DNA from: Bacteroidota bacterium
Lineage (GTDB): Bacteria; Bacteroidota; Bacteroidia; Chitinophagales; Chitinophagaceae
Reading direction: 5' to 3'
Length of the DNA: 64,000 nt
NCBI GenBank assembly: GCA_023424015.1
Contig: JAFAEM010000050.1
Location: 22,274 to 86,273 of the forward strand
Shown here: positions 43,583-50,395 of the stretch, one piece after another
Layout: each line of letters begins with the position of its first letter
Position numbering within the stretch: the first letter of the stretch is position 1
The notes under the pieces: model-generated
What the model was told of the DNA's origin: nothing
Database searches by the model: none
The model's input: only the letters and a program-made list of their open reading frames with translations
Made by a program: the position numbers and the translations under genes

Positions 43583-43855
43583 ATGATACGTAATGTTATG
43601 AACGAAAGTCAGACCAGTGAGTTGTTGAAATCGGTTCAGCAGGTTTTTAAGCTTGCTATGGGAAACGATATCAATGTTGACATCGATACCGAAAAGGAGA
43701 TGGTGCTGGAATGGGATTCCCTGAATCACCTGAACCTGGTTGTTGAGTTGGAAAATTCGTTCGACCTGGGTTTATCTATGGAGGAAATTGAAGAACTCAA
43801 TTCGGTGAGAGGCATCATTGACCTCATCAATTCCCGTAAGTCCATTAATGGATAA
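43583..43855 (+). CDS. Acyl carrier protein
   Basis: 90 residues (or 85 if the ATG at 43598 is used). The phosphopantetheine site is Ser46 in LEWDSLNHLNLV, followed by the helix II and helix III pattern VELENSFDLGLSMEEIEELNSVRGIIDLI. It is acidic and four-helical as expected. It is a dedicated carrier next to the FkbH-like loader, distinct from the fatty-acid ACP, which would normally sit with fab genes. It needs a phosphopantetheinyl transferase encoded elsewhere. Confidence 0.93.
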   Translation: MIRNVMNESQTSELLKSVQQVFKLAMGNDINVDIDTEKEMVLEWDSLNHLNLVVELENSFDLGLSMEEIEELNSVRGIIDLINSRKSING

Positions 43856-43975
43856 ACTGTATTTCAGTAAGTCTCCAATGTCATTGCAGGTAAATTAATA
43901 CTACAGCAGGTACAGAACCATGTCAGCCATAAATGCTGCCCGGTATTGCTTAAACAAACGAACCATTATAAAAAA

Positions 43976-44914
43976 ATGCGACCAAAGATCAGTGTTATCA
44001 GTCCCTTTTTGAACGAATCCGGCAACATTGAAAATTATGTGAACACGGTCAATAGTTTTTTCATCAACAAGCCGTATTCGGCCGAGATCATCCTGGTGGA
44101 TGACGGTTCCACTGATAATTCAATTGAATTGCTGCAATCGCTACAATTTGGTGATTACGAAATAAAGATCATCAAGCTGTCAAAGAATTTTGGAGCACAA
44201 GCTGCGGTAAGAGCGGGAGTACAACATGCTACAGGCGATTATATCACTTTTCTTCCTGCCGACCTGCAGGATCCCCTCGACCTGATCGACCTGAGCCTTC
44301 AAATGGTGAAAGAAAAAGAGGCAGATATTGTGTATGCTTTTCGTAAAACAACAAATAACTCATTTTTCGAAAGTGTATTCTCACAGTTCTATGCTTACCT
44401 GATGAAGAAATTCGTCAGCCCAAAATTTCCAGGGAAAGGATTTGACATCGTGTTTTTCAACAGGAAAGTAAAAGAAAACCTGGACCAGAACATTGAATTG
44501 AACTCCTCCATTCAATTACAGATATTTACGCTGGGGTATAAATCGGAGAACGTTTACTACGACAAGGCTGAACGTAAAGTAGGCAAGTCGAAATGGACTT
44601 TTTCCAAGAAGATAAAGTTGTTCATCGACTCCTTCGTGGCATTCTCTTTTGCGCCGATCAGACTGGTGTCGATGGTCGGCATTCTATTTTTCATACTCGG
44701 ATCAATTTGGACGATTTACATCATCCTGCGCAAGATATTGTTTGATGATCTCGCGTCGGGCTGGCCAGCCCTCATGTCCATCCTGATGGTTGGGTTTGGC
44801 ATTACCAATATTTCACTCGGCATCATCGCGGAATATCTTTGGCGCACCCTGGATGCGAGCAGGAAGCGGCCTTTGTTTATTGTTGACGAGATCATAGACC
44901 TGAAGAAAAAATGA
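43976..44914 (+). CDS. GT2 glycosyltransferase, GtrB/ArnC/DPM1-like polyprenyl-phosphate sugar synthase
   Basis: 312 residues from the ATG at 43976 (an upstream in-frame TTG at 43946 is less likely). The GT-A domain has ISVISPFLNESGNI, the UDP-binding IILVDDGSTDNS, and FLPADLQDPLDLI with the DxD-like acidic motif. Two C-terminal membrane helices (about 225-250 and 262-290) mark the class that moves a sugar from a nucleotide donor to undecaprenyl phosphate on the cytoplasmic face. The stop overlaps the start of a four-helix membrane protein gene (ATGA), an arrangement matching gtrB-gtrA and arnC-arnE/F pairs. Confidence 0.9.
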   Translation: MRPKISVISPFLNESGNIENYVNTVNSFFINKPYSAEIILVDDGSTDNSIELLQSLQFGDYEIKIIKLSKNFGAQAAVRAGVQHATGDYITFLPADLQDPLDLIDLSLQMVKEKEADIVYAFRKTTNNSFFESVFSQFYAYLMKKFVSPKFPGKGFDIVFFNRKVKENLDQNIELNSSIQLQIFTLGYKSENVYYDKAERKVGKSKWTFSKKIKLFIDSFVAFSFAPIRLVSMVGILFFILGSIWTIYIILRKILFDDLASGWPALMSILMVGFGITNISLGIIAEYLWRTLDASRKRPLFIVDEIIDLKKK

Positions 44915-45279
44915 TAAAAGCAGTATTATATTGTTTCCTGTATGCGATGCTTAATGTATCGGGCGCAGCCATCATTAAATGGAAACTCAAGGGACGAGTG
45001 CTGAACTCGTTCTCAGACTGGCTGCAATTCCTGCTGAACGTACAGGTGATCGGCGCATTCGTGATCATCTTTGTATCAGCCCTGGTAATGTTTAAAGCCC
45101 TGTCTGCAGCCAATTTCACTTTCGTGATCCCTGTGTCGGCCGGTATCAATTTCATATTGACCATCATAGCAGGGTACTATATTTTCAAAGATCATTTGAA
45201 CCTGGCATCTTTTATTGGTTTCACATTGATCATTTCTGGTATCATATTATTAAGTATAAATAACGCACAACATGCATAA
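44911..45279 (+). CDS. Four-helix EamA/SMR-like membrane protein, ArnE/F-like flippase subunit
   Basis: 122 residues with four hydrophobic helices (about 2-22, 36-60, 68-90 and 97-117). It resembles half-size EamA/SMR proteins such as ArnE and ArnF, with an NFTFVIPVSAGINFILT segment and a final SGIILLSINN helix. Such proteins flip aminoarabinosyl-phosphoundecaprenol. Its start overlaps the GT2 stop and its end overlaps the epimerase gene by eight bases, so it is translationally tied to both. A sugar-lipid flippase role is inferred from this context and may require dimerisation. Confidence 0.75.
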   Translation: MIKAVLYCFLYAMLNVSGAAIIKWKLKGRVLNSFSDWLQFLLNVQVIGAFVIIFVSALVMFKALSAANFTFVIPVSAGINFILTIIAGYYIFKDHLNLASFIGFTLIISGIILLSINNAQHA

Positions 45280-46249
45280 TAAAGTTAAAGACAGTACAAT
45301 ACTTGTTACCGGAGGCGCGGGCTTTATCGGTTCCTACGTGATAGAAGAACTTATACCGCTGCAACCAGGGAAGATCATCATTATCGACAATTTCATCCGT
45401 GGTAGTCATGAGAACATGAAATCTTTCATCAATAACCCGATCATCGAGTTGCATGAAGCAGATATCCGTGATACAGCGGTACTGGAGCGTTGCATTGCCG
45501 GCTGCGATTATGTGTTTCATATGGCTGCACTCCGAATCAATGCATGCGCTGCTAATCCGCGCGACGGGTTTGATGTGATGCTTAAATCTACCTTTGAAGT
45601 CGCCGACCTGTGTAATAAGCATAAGGTGAAAAAAGTGATCTATAGTTCCAGCGCTTCAGTATACGGGCTGGCCCAGCATTTTCCAACGCCTGAGACGGAT
45701 AATCCATACAATAACCAGACTTTTTATGGTGCTGCGAAAATGTGGGGCGAGCAGCTTTTCAGGAGCTATAAGTTCATGTATGGCCTGGATTATGTTGCTC
45801 TTCGCTATTTTAACGCGTATGGCCCGCGGATGGATACCGATGGCAAATACACCGAGGTGATGATCAAGTGGCTCGATTGTATACGTGATGGCAGAAACCC
45901 ATTGATCTACGGCGACGGTTCCACCACCATGGATTTTGTATATGTGAGAGATATTGCACGGGCGAATGTGGCCGCATTACAGGCTGATGTAACCGACGAG
46001 GCGTTTAATATCGGTAATTGTGAGGAAACCAGTCTTAAACAACTGCTGGAAGTATTGTTGAAAGTGAATGATTCAACACTCGAGCCTGAATACAGGGAAG
46101 AAAATTCCATCAACCCCGTAAGCCGCAGGCTTGCTGATATCAGCAAGGCGAAGGAACTGCTTGGATTTACACCTACTGTCAGCCTTGAGCAGGGAATGAA
46201 AGAACTCAGTAAATGGTATTTCGATAAAATTAAAATAACTGTCAATTAA
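45272..46249 (+). CDS. NAD-dependent epimerase/dehydratase (extended SDR), nucleotide-sugar acting
   Basis: 325 residues of extended SDR. The NAD motif is VTGGAGFIG (residues 12-20), with DADIRD-like EADIRD, the active-site Ser in IYSSSASVYG, and the YxxxK pair Tyr152 and Lys156 in FYGAAKMWGE. LRYFNAYGPRMD and the sugar-binding INPVSRRLADISKAKELLGF follow. It will be a UDP- or dTDP-sugar epimerase or dehydratase; the exact substrate is not readable. It is coupled to the preceding gene (eight-base overlap) and the next (one-base overlap), with a second DegT enzyme, suggesting epimerase-then-aminotransferase chemistry on a second sugar. Confidence 0.9.
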   Translation: MHNKVKDSTILVTGGAGFIGSYVIEELIPLQPGKIIIIDNFIRGSHENMKSFINNPIIELHEADIRDTAVLERCIAGCDYVFHMAALRINACAANPRDGFDVMLKSTFEVADLCNKHKVKKVIYSSSASVYGLAQHFPTPETDNPYNNQTFYGAAKMWGEQLFRSYKFMYGLDYVALRYFNAYGPRMDTDGKYTEVMIKWLDCIRDGRNPLIYGDGSTTMDFVYVRDIARANVAALQADVTDEAFNIGNCEETSLKQLLEVLLKVNDSTLEPEYREENSINPVSRRLADISKAKELLGFTPTVSLEQGMKELSKWYFDKIKITVN

Positions 46250-47391
46250 TGATACCCATAGCAAAACCTTACCTGACCGCCGACGAGGCGCAGGCTGCAT
46301 ACGACACCATCCTTACCGGTTGGATCACGCAGGGCCCTCGCGTTGCGGAGTTTGAAGAAAAATTCGCAACCTATACCGGTGCTAAATATGCCGTAGCCGT
46401 TTCTAACTGTACAACTGCGCTCCACCTGGCAATGATCGTTGCCGGAGTTGGTCCCGGAGATGAAGTGATCTGCCCTTCGATGAGTTATATCGCTACGGCA
46501 AACTGTATCCGGTATGTCGGTGCAATACCTGTGTTCGCCGAAATCAACCCGGCCAATTATAACCTCGATGTGGAGGATGCAGCGAGGAAGATCACGTCTA
46601 AGACTAAGGCCATATTATTGGTACACCAGATCGGCATGCCCGCTGATATTGACGCCTTCCGTCAACTGGCAGATAAGCACGGTTTGAAACTGATCGAAGA
46701 TGCTGCCTGTGCCGCCGGTTCATCTTACAAGGGGGCGAAGATTGGCAGTCACTCGGAGTTGGTTTGCTTTTCTCTTCACCCTCGAAAGGTGATCTCCACC
46801 GGCGACGGCGGTTTTGTAACTACCAACCGTGAAGATTACTACCAGCGCATGAAACTCCTGCGCCAACATGGTATGTCGGTCAACGACCGGGTTCGCCATG
46901 AATCATCAAAGCTGATCTTTGAAGATCATGTGGAAGTAGGCTACAATTACCGTATGACGGATATCCAGGCAGCAGTAGGTTTAAAACAACTGGAAAAGCT
47001 GGACTGGATCGTGGAGGAAAGAAGAAAGATCGCGTTGCGCTATAACGAAGCATTTAGAGATATTGAACACATTCATCTCCCGATAGAGGAAGAAGGCTAT
47101 TTCAGCAATTACCAGTCGTACAGCATCTATCTGAAAGACGATTGTCCCGTAGGGAGGAACGATATCATGCAAAAAATGCTGGATGCAGGCATCTCAACCC
47201 GTCGGGGTATTATGACCGCACACCGTGAAACAGCTTATAAAACAGACTATGCAGGATTATCCCTGCCGGTGTCTGAGAAGTCGGCGGACAGGAGTATTAT
47301 CCTGCCCCTGTATATCCCGATGAGCAATGAAGACATTGAAAAAGTAATTGAGACTTTCCGTATGCTCGTTGGCGTACCGGTCGTATCCTGA
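46249..47391 (+). CDS. DegT/DnrJ/EryC1/StrS sugar aminotransferase, second copy
   Basis: 380 residues. SNCTTALHLAMIVAGVGPGDEV, LIEDAACAAGS and the Schiff-base lysine Lys180 in FSLHPRKVISTGDGG define the family. It differs clearly from the first DegT enzyme of the cluster and resembles perosamine- or bacillosamine-type 4-aminotransferases in the HPRK sequence. Its start overlaps the epimerase stop (TAATGA). It is the last gene before a strong hairpin terminator, so it probably closes the main operon. Confidence 0.92.
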   Translation: MIPIAKPYLTADEAQAAYDTILTGWITQGPRVAEFEEKFATYTGAKYAVAVSNCTTALHLAMIVAGVGPGDEVICPSMSYIATANCIRYVGAIPVFAEINPANYNLDVEDAARKITSKTKAILLVHQIGMPADIDAFRQLADKHGLKLIEDAACAAGSSYKGAKIGSHSELVCFSLHPRKVISTGDGGFVTTNREDYYQRMKLLRQHGMSVNDRVRHESSKLIFEDHVEVGYNYRMTDIQAAVGLKQLEKLDWIVEERRKIALRYNEAFRDIEHIHLPIEEEGYFSNYQSYSIYLKDDCPVGRNDIMQKMLDAGISTRRGIMTAHRETAYKTDYAGLSLPVSEKSADRSIILPLYIPMSNEDIEKVIETFRMLVGVPVVS

Positions 47392-47428
47392 TCGATTTTA
47401 AGTTTAATAGAGACATAATTAAACGATG

Positions 47429-47461
47429 ACTGTCCCGGCCCACCCGGGACAGTTCCGTTTT
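47429..47461 (+). terminator. Terminator at the end of the main glycan operon
   Basis: ACTGTCCCGG (47429-47438), loop CCCAC and CCGGGACAGT (47444-47453) form a perfect ten-pair GC-rich stem, followed by TCCGTTTTA. The T-run is short but the stem is strong. Confidence 0.7.
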
Positions 47462-47473
47462 ATCATTATGTCT

Positions 47474-47502
47474 TTTGTCTTCACGACAAAGAGTTACTTT
47501 TG
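47474..47502 (+). promoter_or_regulatory. Promoter of the nucleotide-sugar dehydrogenase gene
   Basis: TTTG (47474-47477), 17 bases and TACTTTTG (47495-47502) match the Bacteroidota boxes with a spacer two bases short. The -7 box equals that at 37128. The start point near 47508 excludes translation from 47475. Confidence 0.6.
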
Positions 47503-47558
47503 AAACGCCTTATTTTTTTCGATTGACAGAAATCGATCCTTTGAAAATGGCAATAACG

Positions 47559-48833
47559 ATGAAAAAAATCAGCGTAATCGGGTTTGGTAAGATTGGACAG
47601 GCTGTGGCGGCCAATATCCTCAAACATGGGATCAAAGTCAACGCTGTTGATATAGATGAGTCATTGTCTGAACTTTTTACAACCGCAAACTTCAGGTCAA
47701 ATGAACCGGGACTGGAAGATATACTCAACAATGCCTTTGCCAGCAAGGTGCTTTCCGTTTCCAGCGATTTTACAACAATAAAAGGCAGTATCGCGATCAT
47801 TGTTGCAATACCTCTTTTAATCGATGAGGAAAAACAAGTGTTGTCAGCACCATTCCTGGATACCATGAAAAAGCTGGAGCCCGGCTTAGCCGATGAGACG
47901 GTTGTCGTTGTGGAAACCTCGCTTCCTGTGGGATTTAGCCGCCATTCGATTTTGCCAGCCATGGTGTCGACTGGTAAAAAACACGGCAGTGATTTTTGGC
48001 TGGCACATAGTCCGGAACGTATCAAAAGCGGAACCATGCTGCATCAACTGGCAAAGGTTCCAAAAGTAATTGGCGGGCTGTCATCCGACGACACCCAAAA
48101 AGCGTACGAGGTATATCGGTTGTTTTTTGATGATAAGCTGTTGCACCCCGTAGAAAGTGTTGAAGCGGCTGAAATGCTGAAGTTGGCGGGAATGATCTAC
48201 CGCGATTTAAACATTGCTCTTTCAAACCAGCTCGCCAGGTTCGCGAATAGCAAAGGGATAGATTTCACGGCGCTGATCCCCCTTATCAATACTGATGGAG
48301 AAGCCGGATTATTACAACCCGGCATCGGGGTAGGAGGACATTGTACTCCTGTGTATCCTTATTTTTTAATCGAAAATTTCAGGGAGGTAGGGCTCGATTT
48401 TTCCCTCGCATTGCAAGGTCGTTTGATCAACAACCAGATGGCCGACTACGCGGTATCGCTGGTAAATGATAAGATACAAATTAAACGTGCTTTGATCCTG
48501 GGACTCGGTTTTCGCCCCAATGTAAAAGAGGATTCGCTGAGTACGACATACCGGCTTCACGAAGTTCTAACCCGTTTAGGCTACCAGGTCCTTGTGCATG
48601 ATACAGAGTATTCGTTGGATGAGATCAGGCAAAAAGGATTTAATCCTGCTGCTGATATTTATAATAGTGGTGCCGAGGTTATTTTCCTTGTTACCATGCA
48701 CAGAGAATACCATGATCTTGATCTGCGGCGTTTGTCGGAGAGTGGATCCAGGTATTTTGTAGATGGCAGGAACAATATTGATAAGTCAAAGGTCCAACAA
48801 GCGGGAATGGAATATTTCGGCATCGGGCATTAA
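47559..48833 (+). CDS. UDP-glucose/GDP-mannose dehydrogenase family protein (UDP-HexNAc 6-dehydrogenase, WbpA/WecC-like)
   Basis: 424 residues from ATG 47559; ATG 47547 is equally possible. The N-terminal Rossmann domain begins KKISVIGFGKIGQAVA, SLPVGFSRH and AHSPERI are in the middle, and the catalytic Cys (Cys262) is in GIGVGGHCTPVYPYF. A C-terminal NDP-binding domain follows (LILGLGFRPNVKEDSLST). Such enzymes oxidise C6 of UDP-GlcNAc or UDP-ManNAc to the uronic acid. Together with the Gfo/Idh, DegT and hexapeptide enzymes at 37.4-40.0 kb it would complete the UDP-diacetamido-uronic acid route. It has its own promoter after a terminator, so it is regulated apart from the main operon. Confidence 0.9.
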   Translation: MKKISVIGFGKIGQAVAANILKHGIKVNAVDIDESLSELFTTANFRSNEPGLEDILNNAFASKVLSVSSDFTTIKGSIAIIVAIPLLIDEEKQVLSAPFLDTMKKLEPGLADETVVVVETSLPVGFSRHSILPAMVSTGKKHGSDFWLAHSPERIKSGTMLHQLAKVPKVIGGLSSDDTQKAYEVYRLFFDDKLLHPVESVEAAEMLKLAGMIYRDLNIALSNQLARFANSKGIDFTALIPLINTDGEAGLLQPGIGVGGHCTPVYPYFLIENFREVGLDFSLALQGRLINNQMADYAVSLVNDKIQIKRALILGLGFRPNVKEDSLSTTYRLHEVLTRLGYQVLVHDTEYSLDEIRQKGFNPAADIYNSGAEVIFLVTMHREYHDLDLRRLSESGSRYFVDGRNNIDKSKVQQAGMEYFGIGH

Positions 48834-48842
48834 CCGAAGCGA

Positions 48843-49349
48843 CTACTTGTTTGTAATATTTACACTTGCGCTGTCGTTGGTGGGAGTTTTCTTAAACAAC
48901 ATGACATATCCGCAAAGGTTCTTCTTCTTTTTCTTGTTGACCTGCACCGGCTTCATCATATGAAATTCCGATATCTTGGGTATATAGGAATAGGAAATGA
49001 TATTACCATCTACATCACCCCATCTTTTTTGCTGAAATACAACCTGTCTTTCGTTCCAGTCAAACATTCTTACTTCGTAAAGCCGTGAAGTGTAATCACC
49101 GATAAACACAAATTGATACCAGCTGCCTTGTGTCAGTGGTATGATCACAGGCATTTCGAACTCGCTTTCCATGGAGATAGAAGCTTCTTTTAATAAAACA
49201 AATCCGTCGCGGCCGTACAAGCTCTTCAGACTATCCACCTGTTTGCTGATCAGGTCGTCCTGGCATGTCCGTAAACGTATAACTTCCTGGGAAAATGCAA
49301 TACAACAGCTGCACACAAGGAGGGAGAAAACCAAGGATATCTTTTTCAT
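48843..49349 (-). CDS. Small secreted protein of unknown function
   Basis: 168 residues with a Sec signal peptide (MKKISLVFSLLVCSCCIAFSQ, probable cleavage after Ser20); a lipobox reading at Cys15 is possible but weaker. The mature part has no membrane segment and alternates hydrophobic and polar residues (YQFVFIGDYTSRLYEVRMFDWNERQVVFQQ), suggesting a beta fold. A polylysine stretch (NKKKKKN) lies near the C-terminus. I do not recognise the family. It is convergent with the dehydrogenase gene (gap nine bases) and preceded by a 203-base AT-rich spacer in which no consensus promoter was found. Confidence 0.65.
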   Translation of the reverse strand: MKKISLVFSLLVCSCCIAFSQEVIRLRTCQDDLISKQVDSLKSLYGRDGFVLLKEASISMESEFEMPVIIPLTQGSWYQFVFIGDYTSRLYEVRMFDWNERQVVFQQKRWGDVDGNIISYSYIPKISEFHMMKPVQVNKKKKKNLCGYVMLFKKTPTNDSASVNITNK

Positions 49350-49552
49350 ACTGAGTTTTAAATAGAAGACGGACCTCCTACAAAGTACATTACAAATTAT
49401 GAAAGTTTCCAGTTTTGCCTTCGGAAATTAAGCTGTAACAGGGTATTTCCGTAGTAAAATAACGGCAAATTTGAGACCACTGGATGCCATGGAATAATAA
49501 ATTATTCCTAATAAGTAGTTTTTATATTGTCTTTATCCCCCGAATTTATTGA

Positions 49553-50314
49553 CTATGCCTCACGAAAAAAGTAAATAGCATCCGCCTGTTGAGTACACGT
49601 AATGACCAGGTCGTTGATGCAAACATGCGGGGGCAGGGTAGTACAATAATAGATCACGTCAGCCACGTCAGCTGCAGTGAGCGGTTTAATGCCATTGTAA
49701 ACAGCATCTGCTGTGCTGGCATCTCCTTTGAACCGCACCAACGAGAACTCCGTTTCGGCGGCGCCAGGATGAATAGCGGTTACTTTGATATTATGTCGAA
49801 GCAGGTCGATCCGCATACCCTGGTTCATAGCGTCAACTGCATATTTTGTGGCGCAATACACATTACCTTTCTCATACACCTGTTTGGCTGCCACCGAACC
49901 CATATTGATGATATGTCCCTGTTTACGCACAGCCATTAATTGCGAAATAGCTTTAGCAACATACATAAAGCCTTTGATATTCGTATCCACCATAATATTC
50001 CAATCATTGGTGTCGGCTTCGTCGAAGTAATCACGACCAAGGGCAAGGCCGGCGTTGTTGATCAGCACATCGATATTTTTCCATTGTGAGGGCAGGGAAC
50101 TGATAGCATCAAATACCGCTGTTTCATTTCGCACATCAAAAGGCAGGGTATAAGCCGCGATATTGTATCTGTTTTCAAGCCGGTTGCATAATTCATTCAA
50201 CCGCTCGGCACGCCGTCCATTCAGGATGAGGTCATAACCGCCTGCAGCAAATTTTTCAGCACAGGCTTCACCGAAACCTGAAGTCGCGCCGGTGATAAAA
50301 GCTATTTTTTGCAT
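49553..50314 (-). CDS. Classical short-chain dehydrogenase (YdfG-like)
   Basis: 253 residues. The cofactor motif TGATSGFGEA (residues 9-18) with an Arg in LNGRRAERL favours NADP. INNAGLALG is the structural motif, and the active site reads NMGSVAAKQVYEKGNVYCATKYAV (Ser, Tyr and Lys in place). The order and the late VTAIHPGAAETEFSLVRF match E. coli YdfG, an NADP-dependent 3-hydroxy acid (L-allo-threonine) dehydrogenase. The true substrate is not known. The gene stands alone between unrelated neighbours. Confidence 0.92.
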   Translation of the reverse strand: MQKIAFITGATSGFGEACAEKFAAGGYDLILNGRRAERLNELCNRLENRYNIAAYTLPFDVRNETAVFDAISSLPSQWKNIDVLINNAGLALGRDYFDEADTNDWNIMVDTNIKGFMYVAKAISQLMAVRKQGHIINMGSVAAKQVYEKGNVYCATKYAVDAMNQGMRIDLLRHNIKVTAIHPGAAETEFSLVRFKGDASTADAVYNGIKPLTAADVADVIYYCTTLPPHVCINDLVITCTQQADAIYFFREA

Positions 50315-50395
50315 ATAAAGTCCAATTTGATATCCGTCCCGAAATTAATTCAAATGGCCTTTACAGCTTTCAATAAAAAAATCAGATGATTTGTT

